Assembly (NCBI RefSeq): GCF_900636965.1
Contig: NZ_LR134331.1
Span: 682,001-746,000 of the forward strand
DNA from: Lacticaseibacillus rhamnosus
GTDB lineage: Bacteria > Bacillota > Bacilli > Lactobacillales > Lactobacillaceae
Length of the DNA stretch: 64,000 bases
Direction: 5' to 3'
Shown here: positions 6,640 to 15,189 of the stretch, piece after piece
Numbering within the stretch: the stretch's first letter is position 1
Layout: each line of letters opens with the position of its first letter
Position numbers and translations under genes: made by a program
Notes under the pieces: model-generated
Database searches by the model: none
Told to the model about the DNA's origin: nothing
The model's input: only the letters and a program-made list of their open reading frames with translations

Positions 6640-7599
6640 CTAGCTGATTTTCACAACCGTCCGCAGTGCGTGATGGGTAAAGTGTTTGTTCAAAACGTGC
6701 GGCAAGTCAGAGAGATTGACCGTTTGATAAGGCACTGGGGCTAGCTTGGCTAACGCGGTCCAAGCAGCTTGACGTAAGGCTGTTGGCGCACTCACAGAAT
6801 CAATCCCGATCAAGCTGATGTTGCGCAAAATGAACGGAAATACCGTGAGCGGTAGGGAAGCGCCTGCAGCATTGCCACATAGCGCAACCGCTCCACCGTA
6901 ACGCATACTCGGTAACAGGCTGGTGGTGAAACTACCACCAAGCGGATCGATGGCAAAGTCAAATTGTTGACGTGCCAATGCCTTGCCTTTTGGTAACTCG
7001 TCAAGGGCTAGTGTGGCGGTTGCTCCGAGCGCGCGAACCTGTTGTTGCTGATCAGGCGTGCGGACAAGGGCCACGCGGTTTGAAAAGCCGGCATTTGCCA
7101 ATAATCGCAAGGCAATACTGCCAACCCCGCCAGTTGCACCACCAACCAAAATCAACGGCTGTCGTTCAGGTGTCATTCCGGCATGCATCAACGCTGTGAC
7201 ACACAACGCTGCCGTCAAACCGGCTGTTCCAAACGCCATCGCAGTTTCCAGTGTGAGATTTTTAGGTAATGGTAGCGCCCATTGTGCCGGAACGCGGGCA
7301 TATTCAGCGTAACCGCCACCTTGACTGACGCCTAAGCCATGACCGGTCACAATAATTTGATCGCCTTTTTTAAACTGCGCGTCGTGACTAGCGACAACGG
7401 TTCCACTTAAGTCGATGCCTAGGATCTGCGGAAATTGCCGCACAACTTGGTTTTGTGGTTGATAGGCCAATGCATCTTTGTAATTAACGTCTGAATAAGC
7501 AACCTTGATCAAAAGTTCGCCGGCAGGTAAGTCATCTGTCGTCATAGTTTGTAAGGTAGCTTGTTGGCCGTCGTGGAGCAATGCCTGAAACGGTTGCAC
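6640..7599 (-). CDS. YhdH/YhfP-type quinone oxidoreductase (MDR superfamily)
   Basis: 319 residues. The start is GTG at 7599, because AGGAGG lies 7 nt upstream; the longer in-frame extension to 7683 would translate a repeat remnant. Features of the zinc-free MDR group: YSDVNYKDALAYQ, the GIDLSGTV segment, and a Rossmann motif VGGATGGVGSIALRLLA. The YhdH/AcuI group reduces acrylyl-CoA-like or quinone substrates with NADPH; the natural substrate here is unknown. A short derivative of the palindromic repeat (7614-7641) lies just before the ribosome site. It is convergent with the ABC operon. Confidence 0.85.
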   Translation of the reverse strand: MQPFQALLHDGQQATLQTMTTDDLPAGELLIKVAYSDVNYKDALAYQPQNQVVRQFPQILGIDLSGTVVASHDAQFKKGDQIIVTGHGLGVSQGGGYAEYARVPAQWALPLPKNLTLETAMAFGTAGLTAALCVTALMHAGMTPERQPLILVGGATGGVGSIALRLLANAGFSNRVALVRTPDQQQQVRALGATATLALDELPKGKALARQQFDFAIDPLGGSFTTSLLPSMRYGGAVALCGNAAGASLPLTVFPFILRNISLIGIDSVSAPTALRQAAWTALAKLAPVPYQTVNLSDLPHVLNKHFTHHALRTVVKIS

Positions 7600-7613
7600 T
7601 TTATGACCTCCTA

Positions 7614-7641
7614 GTGAGCATGAGCAGGTGAACGCGTTATA
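7614..7641 (+). repeat. Short (internally deleted) derivative of the palindromic repeat
   Basis: It reads GTGAGCATGAGC, then AGGTGAACGCGTTATA: only the two outer ends of the family remain. In the direction of the minus-strand gene, its GCTCAC end sits immediately before AGGAGG. Confidence 0.65.
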
Positions 7642-7741
7642 GCGCAATTCGACTCCTAATCTGACAAACGGGGCACGCACCATAGCTTGCTCAAATATTA
7701 ACTAAAGCATAGCAGATTCATCAATAAATACAAAACAACCG

Positions 7742-10408
7742 TTATTCCGCATCGCCAATCAATTCCGATGGTTGCCATGCGGCTAATTCATTGCGATGCT
7801 GGCGGCGTTTGTAACCTTCCACAACCAGCATCGGCAACCAGATGACCGCCAAAACAATGAGCCATTGTCCGAGATTTAACGGTGCCAGCCGAAAGACCTG
7901 TTGAAGCGGGGCCACAGTGGCTAACAACAAGATCAAGGTAATGGTACCAAGTAAGCTGCCGGTTAATATCGGATTGACCGTGAAGGCAGCGCGATTAAGT
8001 CGTCCACGGGTTTTGATCGGGAAAATATCCAACATTGAGCCAATCGCCAGCGTCAAAAAGAGCATGGTCATGCCGACAATTGGTTGATTGGCGCTCAAGC
8101 CAAAGCGACCGAGTGCGTAAACGCCGAGGATTAGGCCAACGTAAGTCGTTGTCCGCACCGCTACTCTTTTTCCAAGTCCACTGGTAAAAATGCTGGCTTT
8201 TTTAGGAATCGGTTTAAGCCGCATGATGCCAGGTTCGGCTAGTTCACGGCTCAAGAAGAAGCCGGGAATACCGTCAGCGAGCACGTTGACGATTAATAGC
8301 TGTTCCGGCGTCATAATTGCCCCCCAGCCGATCAGAACCGCGATCAGCATGGTGAAAATCTGCGCGAAATTGACGGAAATCAGAAATTCAACGGCCTTGA
8401 GGATATTTTGATAAACAGTTCGTCCTTGTGCCACCGCATCGATAATTGTCGCAAAGTTGTCATCGGTGAGCACCATATCGGCGGCGTTTTTGGCCACGTC
8501 CGTTCCGGTGATGCCCATTGCAATGCCAACATCGGCGGCTTTTAGCGCGGGGGCATCGTTTACGCCATCGCCGGTCATGGCCACAACGGCTTGTTGCTGC
8601 TGCCATGCTTTGACGATTCTGATTTTATCGGTCGGAGTGGTTCGGGCGAAAACGCGAATTTGCTGAATATCAGCGGCCAATGCTTCATCACTCATTTGAC
8701 TCAGATCGTGCCCGGTGATGGCGCGTTGACCGTGGTCGAGGATGCCGATGTCTTTTGCGATGGCAGTGGCAGTGTCAAGATGGTCGCCGGTGATCATCAC
8801 GGTAATAATGCCTGCATCTTTTGCGGCTTGAATCGCAGCCGGTACTTCTGGACGCGGTGGATCAATTAAGCCAATCAGTCCTAAAGGTTGCACGGCGGTT
8901 AATTGGGTCTCCCAGTTGGCACCGGGGTCGTTTTCGAATTGCTGGTAACCTGCTGCCAAGACTCGCAATGCCTGCGCAGTCATCTGATCATGAATCGCTG
9001 TAGCTTCCTCGTGCCAATGATCATTGGAAAAGGCAATCCGATCAGCAGCGCCCTTGATGATAGCCAGAAAATGGCCATCGGGAGTTTTGTGCAAGGTCGC
9101 CATGGTCTTTTTATCGGATGAAAATGGTGACTCGGCAATTCGTGGATAGCAGGTTTCAAGATCATCCCGGTTTAAGTCGTAGTGGGCCAGCAGCCGAACA
9201 ATTGCCAGCTCGGTGGCATCACCGATATCCGGTTCGCCTTGTTTGGTGAGCCGGGCGTTGGTTGCCAGTCCCAGATAAGTCAAAAATTGCTGCTGATTCG
9301 TTGATAAGGGTTGATCGGTAACTTTTTGGAGTGTTTCACCAAACGGCCAAAAATGGGTCACGGTCATTTGGTTTTGCGTCAATGTGCCGGTTTTGTCGGA
9401 AGCTATAACGTTGATGTTCCCGATGGTTTCAACCGCGGTCACTTGTCGAATAATGGCGTGGCGTTTGGCCATTTTCTGGACGCCGTGCGCCAAGCTGAGC
9501 GTGACGATGACCGGCAATGTTTCCGGAACCGCCGCAATGGCAAGACTCACACCGAGCATGAGACTTTCGGTTAAGGTTTCTTGGTGGTAAAGCATGGACA
9601 ACAACATCGTCAGCGCACCGCCTAAGATGGCCACTAACGATAGACGTTTGCCCAGTGCGTTTAGGCGTTTGGCTAATGGTGTCGCTTGTTTTTGCGTTTG
9701 ATTCAATAATGATGCAATTTTTCCCAACTCGGTCTTCATACCTGTGGCGGTGACAATAGCGCTGGCTTTTCCACTGGTAATTGCCGTACCGGAAAAAAGG
9801 CGATTGACGGCATCACCAAGATCATCCGGCACTTCAGTCAGTGGCGCGGCAGATTTGGCAACGGCGGAACTTTCTCCTGTCAAAACTGCTTCATCGGTTT
9901 CGAGATCCTGACTGTGAATTAGTCGCGCATCTGCCGCTACTGCATCACCTGCTTTGAGGAGCATCAAATCACCGCGGACTAAATCTGCTGCGGCAATGGT
10001 TTGGGTCTTACCTTCACGAACAACGGTGACTGTTTGAACCGTCATGGCTTTTAAAGCTGCCAATGCTTTTTCGGCACTGTGTTCTTGGTATAAGGCAATG
10101 GCGACGTTAAGGATCACAATGCTGCCGATTACAATTGTTTTGGTCCAGTCACTGTCAGTCGTCAGGGCTAGATAAGCAGATAGGGCAACGGCAAATAGTA
10201 AAATTAACGAGGTAATGTCGCTAAGGTGGTGCCCGATTTGCCGCCATAAACTGGGCTTTTTGGCAGCAGTCAGTTGGTTGGGGCCATCTTCTTGGCGGCG
10301 TTTGGCAGCTGCGTTTGTTGTTAAACCGGTTGTGAGGTCGGTGTCAAAATCAGCGGCCAAATCGCTCGGCGTCAAAAGCGTCAGGTCTTTGGTCGTTGGT
10401 GTTGGCAT
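7742..10408 (-). CDS. Cation-transporting P-type ATPase (PMR1/PacL-like, Ca2+ or Mn2+)
   Basis: 888 residues from ATG 10408 (MPTPTTKDLTLL), with GAAAGGATTGAG upstream; the open frame further upstream to 10573 has no ribosome site and enters a repeat. It is a P2-type pump: cation ATPase N domain, TGES phosphatase loop (DEAVLTGESSAVAK), phosphorylation site ASDKTGTLTQNQM, ATP-binding KGAADR, hinge MTGDGVNDAPALKAADVGIAMG, and a PEGL-equivalent segment AAVPETLPVIVTL. About ten membrane helices. The P2A group exports Ca2+ or Mn2+ from the cytosol. It is monocistronic as far as seen; no metal riboswitch is recognisable upstream. Confidence 0.92.
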   Translation of the reverse strand: MPTPTTKDLTLLTPSDLAADFDTDLTTGLTTNAAAKRRQEDGPNQLTAAKKPSLWRQIGHHLSDITSLILLFAVALSAYLALTTDSDWTKTIVIGSIVILNVAIALYQEHSAEKALAALKAMTVQTVTVVREGKTQTIAAADLVRGDLMLLKAGDAVAADARLIHSQDLETDEAVLTGESSAVAKSAAPLTEVPDDLGDAVNRLFSGTAITSGKASAIVTATGMKTELGKIASLLNQTQKQATPLAKRLNALGKRLSLVAILGGALTMLLSMLYHQETLTESLMLGVSLAIAAVPETLPVIVTLSLAHGVQKMAKRHAIIRQVTAVETIGNINVIASDKTGTLTQNQMTVTHFWPFGETLQKVTDQPLSTNQQQFLTYLGLATNARLTKQGEPDIGDATELAIVRLLAHYDLNRDDLETCYPRIAESPFSSDKKTMATLHKTPDGHFLAIIKGAADRIAFSNDHWHEEATAIHDQMTAQALRVLAAGYQQFENDPGANWETQLTAVQPLGLIGLIDPPRPEVPAAIQAAKDAGIITVMITGDHLDTATAIAKDIGILDHGQRAITGHDLSQMSDEALAADIQQIRVFARTTPTDKIRIVKAWQQQQAVVAMTGDGVNDAPALKAADVGIAMGITGTDVAKNAADMVLTDDNFATIIDAVAQGRTVYQNILKAVEFLISVNFAQIFTMLIAVLIGWGAIMTPEQLLIVNVLADGIPGFFLSRELAEPGIMRLKPIPKKASIFTSGLGKRVAVRTTTYVGLILGVYALGRFGLSANQPIVGMTMLFLTLAIGSMLDIFPIKTRGRLNRAAFTVNPILTGSLLGTITLILLLATVAPLQQVFRLAPLNLGQWLIVLAVIWLPMLVVEGYKRRQHRNELAAWQPSELIGDAE

Positions 10409-10517
10409 ATGCTCAATCCTTTCTGGGGTCGAGTTGTCTTTGTACTTACTTTTAATAACCGTAACATAATGATGCGGTGGCTGTAAAATCTTGTGCTGAA
10501 GTGCGTAGTTGTTCGAC

Positions 10518-10600
10518 CTCACCATAACGCGTTTTCCGGCGCAGAAATCTGCGTGTAAGGACCCTTGGCGCAATGGTCAAAGTGCGATTATCACGTTTAA
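10518..10600 (-). repeat. Palindromic repeat, copy D (reverse, one arm degraded)
   Basis: The CTCACCATAACGCG end and the first arm (GCGCAGAAATCTGCGTGTAAGGACCC) are clear; the second arm decays after GATTATCACG and the GCTCAC end is missing. Confidence 0.75.
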
Positions 10601-10680
10601 AGAGTGGTTGATTTTAAGAAGGTAGACGGGAGGGCGGAAAAGCTTTCTATTCTAGGCATTTAGGGGAATAACATTGCGTT
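10601..10680. other. Intergenic remainder, nothing recognised
   Basis: The spacer between repeat copies D and E, upstream of the P-type ATPase, holds no open frame with a ribosome site, no hairpin and no convincing promoter. Confidence 0.5.
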
Positions 10681-10804
10681 CTATAACGCGCTCACAGTCG
10701 CAGCAATCTGCGTATAAGGACCTCTAGCCTAAATGGCAAAGACCGGCCATTTAGGCTAGAGGCCACTTATACTCCGATTGCTAGGCGCTCCTGTTCGCGC
10801 TCAC
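10681..10804 (-). repeat. Palindromic repeat, copy E (reverse), with a fully different stem
   Basis: The central stem is CCTCTAGCCTAAATGG / CCATTTAGGCTAGAGG, 16 perfect pairs that share little sequence with other copies, while the ends ATAACGCG and GCTCAC and the GTATAAGG/CTTATAC blocks are kept. The GCTCAC end abuts the A6 of the next terminator. Confidence 0.9.
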
Positions 10805-10842
10805 AAAAAATGGACTGCTTTGTGTTATTAGCAGTCCATTTT
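10805..10842 (-). terminator. Intrinsic terminator of the glycosylation operon
   Basis: AAAAAATGGACTGCT / AGCAGTCCATTTT; on the minus strand the stem is followed by T6. It lies 27 bp after the GT2 stop. Confidence 0.82.
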
Positions 10843-10869
10843 GGTACAGATATCAAATCTTAGTTACCG

Positions 10870-11847
10870 TTAATTTTGCAAGGCGTGGTAGCGGTAATTT
10901 TGTTGTTGGGTCGTTTGCGTTTTAAAGCCATAAGTGTCAGCCACAATGTAAAGCGGTCGGTGTCGGCTTTGGGCAAACATTCGGCCGATGTAGTTGCCAA
11001 GTAGACCGATGCTGAAGGTGATGCCGGCACCAACAAGTAACGTTGTCGCGATCACCCAAGTTAATAAGCTGAGATGACCTAAAAAGAAACTGATGCCGAC
11101 AATAGCCACGGCCAGTAGTAGAAAGAAGCCGCTAAGCCAGTTGGCAATTGTTAAAGGAACGGTGGAGAAGCTGGTAATGCCGTTCATGGCAAGGTGTAGC
11201 ATTTTCTTTAATGGATAATGGGTTTCTCCGGCGGTTCGTTTTTGCCGATCATATTCTACGGCAATTTGCCTATACCCAACCCAGGCCACCATGCCGCGCA
11301 CGTACGGATCATGTTCATTCATTTGTTTCAAAACGTTCACGACGCTGCGATCCATTAAGCGAAAATCACCTGTATCGACGGGGATGTCAACACTTGTGAG
11401 CGCCTTTAGCACGCGATAAAAAGTTTCGGCAGTTACCTTCTTGAACCAAGTCTCGCCGCTGCGTTTGCGTCGTTTGCCATAGACAACATCATAGCCTTCT
11501 TGCCAGCGGGCGATCATGGCTGGGATGACGCTTGGCGGATCTTGTAAATCAGCGTCCATGACGACAACGGCATCACCGCTTGCGTAACGAATGCCCGCGG
11601 TAATGGCAAGTTGGTGCCCAAAGTTGCGCGAGAAGTCTACGAGGCGAATGGTTGGGTTTTTAGCCATCGCGGCTTTAATCTGGGTGGCACTGTCATCGGT
11701 TGAGCCATCATTGACGAAGATAAGTTCATACCGTTCTGGTCGCGCCCGGACATAATTGGCAAGTTCGGTTAACGTTTCGCCAATGCCTGCGCTTTCGTTG
11801 TAAACGGGTAAGACAACGGAAATGAAGGGATTTGTTTTTTGTCGCAT
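10870..11847 (-). CDS. Glycosyltransferase family 2 (GtrB/DPM1-like, bactoprenyl glucosyltransferase)
   Basis: 325 residues from ATG 11847, 8 nt after AAAGGAG; the GTG just before is an alternative. It has the GT2 N domain (ISVVLPVYNESAGIG, FVNDGSTDDSA, DADLQDPP with the metal-binding D-x-D), QTTQQQ-rich C terminus, and two membrane helices near residues 225-300. GtrB-type enzymes load glucose or another sugar onto undecaprenyl phosphate on the cytoplasmic face. It is the third gene of the GtrA-GT39-GT2 operon, 30 bp after the GT39 gene, which supports an envelope (teichoic acid or glycoprotein) decorating role. Confidence 0.88.
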   Translation of the reverse strand: MRQKTNPFISVVLPVYNESAGIGETLTELANYVRARPERYELIFVNDGSTDDSATQIKAAMAKNPTIRLVDFSRNFGHQLAITAGIRYASGDAVVVMDADLQDPPSVIPAMIARWQEGYDVVYGKRRKRSGETWFKKVTAETFYRVLKALTSVDIPVDTGDFRLMDRSVVNVLKQMNEHDPYVRGMVAWVGYRQIAVEYDRQKRTAGETHYPLKKMLHLAMNGITSFSTVPLTIANWLSGFFLLLAVAIVGISFFLGHLSLLTWVIATTLLVGAGITFSIGLLGNYIGRMFAQSRHRPLYIVADTYGFKTQTTQQQNYRYHALQN

Positions 11848-11877
11848 CACGCTTGCTCCTTTCTGAATTAATGAAAA

Positions 11878-14076
11878 TTACTTCACCATGCTGGCATCAA
11901 GTTCATACAGCGTGCCGCTGCCCATGCCGCCCATTGCCATACGACCACCATGATTATTTTGGGCGTTGGTGGTTGTCTTGCTGCCGTATTTGCTTGCGGC
12001 CACTTTTTTGCCGACTTTTTCGACCCACGCTTCAATCTTTGAATTGCCGGCGCGACCCGATGACAGGTAATATTTCATGTCGCCACTTTTGACCAGTGCT
12101 TTGAATTGCTTCAAAGTAATTGCCGGGTCAGTGCCGTTAAATCCACCGATTGCCATAACCGCTTTACCGGATTTGATAATATACGGGGCAGCAGTGCTAG
12201 CGTTACTGGTAGCAAAAAGGTATTTGGCATTGCCTTGATGAGCTTCAACGTACTTCAATAAACCGCTATTGACACTGCCACTACCGATACCACCGCTATT
12301 ACCGCCTGACGTTAGCAAAGTAGGGCCAGCGGTTGGAATGCCCGATGACGAGCCGGCAAGTGTCGGTGTCAACGACCAGAAACCCGGTGCGGCTAAGATA
12401 GCGGCAATCGCCACGCCCAGCGCCGATTTCCGCCAGGTTTTGGTTCGGGCGATGAAGAGCAGTGCCAAACCGATTACACCGGCAATGACCACAAGAATCG
12501 GTTGCCACTGATAGTAAAGACTGACATACCAAGTCTGAAGTGCAGTCGTTGCGGCAAGTGCAAGCGGGAGCAGCCAACTCTGCCAGTGCTTGAAGCTTAA
12601 TTTGAACTGGTTAAACATGGTGACTGTGCCGATACCGAATAATGCCGCGAGTGGTGGCGCAAGCATAATCGTGTAATAAGGATGGAAAAAGCTGGCGATT
12701 GAAAAGAAGCCGGCGACTGGCACAAGCCAACCAAGCCAGAAAAGCAAGTGATTTTGCTGACTTGTGGTTTGGTACCATTTGCGCTTTCGATCAAGATAAT
12801 AAGCAAAGGCACTGATAAAGCCAATGATAGCCATCGGTGCAAGCCAGCTTATTTGTGGACCAAGATCAGATTGCAGCAGGCGCAGTGGCCCGGCATTCCC
12901 AATTGAAAAGGCACCACCGCCGCGACCGCCAGCTGCACCACCACCAGTACCACGGCCGCCTTTAAAGTTGCCCTCTGCAAAGTTTGCAGGTGCGTTGTTT
13001 GTAGATGTGCCGGATTTGGTTTTCACAGTAGGTTGTTTGCCGTTGGTTCCAGCTGGCGGCGTGCCGCCCTGACCTTGACCATTACCTGGGCGACCACCAC
13101 CATTTCCGCCAGGTGGCGTACCGGTTGTGCCCTTTGTGCCGGTTGGTGGATTTCCTTTAGTGCCAGTCGGTGCCGTGCCGGTTTTGCTATTATTGCCTTT
13201 GGTCGCCCCAGATGTCGGGTTCATTTCACCAGTCGCTTTGGTCTTGCTGTTGCCCATACCGGGGAAGGCCGCACCGGTACCGGTTGTTTGGCCCAATAAT
13301 CGTTCAGTACCGTTATAGCCAAAAGCCAGCTCCATTTCTGAATTCGTTTGGGAACTGCCGACATAGGGCCGCTGGCTGGCGGCGGTTGAGTCCACCTGTA
13401 GTGGCCAGGCAAGTGTCATGACAGCCATCGCAGCTAATGCAATCCCCAGTGTAGCCAATCGGCGCCATAACTGCTGCTTTGATGCAAGCCAGAAAAAGAG
13501 TAATAAGGCTGGCAAAATCATGAACGCTTGGAGCATTTTAATGTTGAACGAGACCCCGATCAAAGCAAAACTCATGACAACCAGCCAGGGCTTACGGTTG
13601 GTGATTGCTTTCATCAGGCACCAGCTGGCGAGCAGCAGAAAGAACTGTAGTGTGGCGTCCATGTTATTTGTTCGGGAATCCGCGACAACGATGGGCGTTA
13701 AGGTGAGTGCCAATGCAGCTAAGCGGGCGGCCCAAACATTAAAGCGGGGTTTGATCATGTTATAGATTAGCGCCACGCTGCCGATGCCAAACAAAATTGA
13801 GGGTAAAACAACTGACCAGCCGTGAACGCCGAAAATTTTGGCGGAAATGGCCATGAACCAAAGCGCTACCGGTGGTTTGTCAACGGTGATAAAGCCAGCG
13901 GGATCAAATGCGCCGTACCAGAAATTGTGCCAACTTTGGATCATACTGGTGATAGCAGCCGTGTAATAATCATTAGCGTTTCCTGCTTCCCAGATATTCC
14001 AGCTGTAAAGAAACGCAGCCAGAACGAGAATGCCAATGAGCCACCAATCAAGGGTCCACTGTTTAATTTTTTTCAT
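11878..14076 (-). CDS. Membrane glycosyltransferase, GT39/ArnT-like (YkcB type)
   Basis: 732 residues; AAGGGAG precedes ATG 14076. N-terminal PMT/ArnT fold with about eight to ten helices and the catalytic loop D-P-A-G-F-I-T-V-D-K-P-P, followed by D-S-R-T-N-N-M-D. A striking Gly/Thr/Pro/Asn-rich stretch (about residues 255-385, nt 12920-13310) is inserted in an extracytoplasmic loop, then four helices and a soluble C-terminal domain. The family transfers a sugar from undecaprenyl phosphate to an acceptor outside the membrane. GtrA overlaps its start by 14 bp, so translation is coupled. Together with the GT2 gene this is a complete three-component Gtr system. Confidence 0.88.
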   Translation of the reverse strand: MKKIKQWTLDWWLIGILVLAAFLYSWNIWEAGNANDYYTAAITSMIQSWHNFWYGAFDPAGFITVDKPPVALWFMAISAKIFGVHGWSVVLPSILFGIGSVALIYNMIKPRFNVWAARLAALALTLTPIVVADSRTNNMDATLQFFLLLASWCLMKAITNRKPWLVVMSFALIGVSFNIKMLQAFMILPALLLFFWLASKQQLWRRLATLGIALAAMAVMTLAWPLQVDSTAASQRPYVGSSQTNSEMELAFGYNGTERLLGQTTGTGAAFPGMGNSKTKATGEMNPTSGATKGNNSKTGTAPTGTKGNPPTGTKGTTGTPPGGNGGGRPGNGQGQGGTPPAGTNGKQPTVKTKSGTSTNNAPANFAEGNFKGGRGTGGGAAGGRGGGAFSIGNAGPLRLLQSDLGPQISWLAPMAIIGFISAFAYYLDRKRKWYQTTSQQNHLLFWLGWLVPVAGFFSIASFFHPYYTIMLAPPLAALFGIGTVTMFNQFKLSFKHWQSWLLPLALAATTALQTWYVSLYYQWQPILVVIAGVIGLALLFIARTKTWRKSALGVAIAAILAAPGFWSLTPTLAGSSSGIPTAGPTLLTSGGNSGGIGSGSVNSGLLKYVEAHQGNAKYLFATSNASTAAPYIIKSGKAVMAIGGFNGTDPAITLKQFKALVKSGDMKYYLSSGRAGNSKIEAWVEKVGKKVAASKYGSKTTTNAQNNHGGRMAMGGMGSGTLYELDASMVK

Positions 14077-14470
14077 GTGCCGTAACTCCCTTTTCTCGAA
14101 ATACCCAGAACTTACTTAAAAGGAAGTTCGTTGGGACGGTAATCATAAGTGCAAACATCGGTGCTAATGGTTTTGGTAAATTCAATGCATCATTCCAGAA
14201 GCTTGTGAGTATCAGGCTCATGATAAAGGTGAGACCATACGAAAAATAGTATCGTGGTGCCACACTTTTAAGGTCGCGGTGATCTTTAACCTTAAAGACC
14301 CAGGTATCATTGAGGAAAAGTCCTAAAACTGACGTTAATCCATAGCCGACACCCATCGCAGCGGTTGGATTGATCAATTGGTATAATGTCAGGTAAAGCA
14401 AGTATGTCAAAATAGTATTGATACCACCGACTAAACCGAAGCCAATGAATTGTTTCAGCTTTTGGCGCAT
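14063..14470 (-). CDS. GtrA-family membrane protein (putative lipid-linked sugar flippase)
   Basis: 135 residues from ATG 14470 after GGGAGCGATTCG. Four predicted helices and the GtrA signature (FIGFGLVGGINTILTYLLY; LNDTWVFK; LSKFWVFRE). GtrA proteins are thought to move undecaprenyl-P-sugar across the membrane. It is the first gene of the operon and overlaps the GT39 start. The promoter lies in 14471-14590, divergent from the two-component system at 15190; TATGCT on the minus strand near 14510-14515 is a plausible -10. Confidence 0.85.
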   Translation of the reverse strand: MRQKLKQFIGFGLVGGINTILTYLLYLTLYQLINPTAAMGVGYGLTSVLGLFLNDTWVFKVKDHRDLKSVAPRYYFSYGLTFIMSLILTSFWNDALNLPKPLAPMFALMITVPTNFLLSKFWVFREKGVTAHEKN

Positions 14471-14548
14471 CGAATCGCTCCCTTCTTGATGAATGGGATT
14501 AGTATGCGAGATGCAGCATAAATTAACCTTAAAGCCAGCAATTTTTTT

Positions 14549-14583
14549 CTTAAGCTGAGTTTATGATTTTCATGTTAAGCTGA
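14549..14583. promoter_or_regulatory. Possible CiaR-like operator (TTAAG half-sites)
   Basis: CTTAAG-CTGAG-TTTATG (14549-14565) resembles the CiaR direct repeat NTTAAG-N5-WTTAAG with one mismatch, and TTAAGCTGA occurs twice (14550-14558 and 14575-14583). It sits just upstream of the presumed -35 of the gtrA operon and near a CiaRH-like two-component system. Speculative. Confidence 0.3.
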
Positions 14584-14644
14584 CGCTGTAATTGATAAGA
14601 CTGAAACATTGGCTTTGGTGGGGATGGTGGTTGGTGGTTAGGCC

Positions 14645-14664
14645 CCTAACCGCGCCGGCTCACG
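14645..14664 (-). repeat. Remnant arm of a palindromic repeat
   Basis: CTAACCGCGCCGGCTCACG is the last arm of a unit whose other parts are missing; it adjoins the four-unit array. Confidence 0.6.
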
Positions 14665-14791
14665 CTCACCATAACGCGTTCGCAGTCGCAGCAATCTGCG
14701 TGTAAGGACCTTGGTCGCAATGGCCAAAGCCCGGCCATTACGCCCAAGGCCACTTACACTCCGATTGCTAAACGCTCCTGCTCACGCTCAG
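14665..14791 (-). repeat. Palindromic repeat, array copy F (reverse)
   Basis: First of four tandem units. Stem ACCTTGGTCGCAATGGCC / GGCCATTACGCCCAAGG and outer block AGCAATC/GATTGCT. Nearly identical to copy H 249 bp further on. Confidence 0.92.
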
Positions 14792-14913
14792 CTCACCATA
14801 ACGCGCTCCCCGGCGCAGAAACCTGCGTGTAAGGACCTCAGTCGCAATGGCCAAGAGCGGGCCATCACGCCTGAGGCCGCTTACACTCCGGCTTCTAACC
14901 GCGCCGGCTCACG
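14792..14913 (-). repeat. Palindromic repeat, array copy G (reverse)
   Basis: Second unit; stem CCTCAGTCGCAATGGCC / GGCCATCACGCCTGAGG. Nearly identical to copy I 249 bp on, different from F and H. Confidence 0.92.
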
Positions 14914-15040
14914 CTCACCATAACGCGTTCGCAGTCGCAGGGGCCTACGTGTAAGGACCTTGATCGCAATGGTCAAAGCCCGGCCATTACGCCCAAGGCC
15001 ACTTACACTCCGATTGCTAAACGTTCCTGCTCACGCTCAG
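14914..15040 (-). repeat. Palindromic repeat, array copy H (reverse)
   Basis: Third unit, duplicate of F (period 249 bp) with a few differences, for example GGGGCCTACG in place of AGCAATCTGCG, which breaks outer pairing. Confidence 0.92.
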
Positions 15041-15173
15041 CTCACCATAACGCGTTCGCCGGCGCAGAAGTCTGCGTGTAAGGACCTCAGTCGCAATGGC
15101 CAAGAGCGGGCCATCACGCCTGAGGCCGCTTACACTCCGGTTTCTAACCGCGCCGGCTCACGCTCACGCTCAC
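15041..15173 (-). repeat. Palindromic repeat, array copy I (reverse)
   Basis: Fourth unit, duplicate of G. The terminal CGCTCA is doubled (CACGCTCACGCTCAC) and is followed by TTTT and the AGAGGAG ribosome site of the response regulator. Confidence 0.92.
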
Positions 15174-15189
15174 TTTTAGAGGAGAATTT

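Noticed and set aside
10410-10573. Longer N terminus for the P-type ATPase
   Set aside because: The extension enters repeat copy D, and the ribosome site GAAAGGATTGAG fits ATG 10408.
12269-13421. Several plus-strand frames opposite the GT39 gene
   Set aside because: They are shadows of the Gly/Pro-rich coding sequence on the opposite strand, lacking ribosome sites.
14665-15173. CRISPR array
   Set aside because: Units are themselves long hairpins in direct contact, spacers are absent and period is 122-127 bp; no cas genes nearby.
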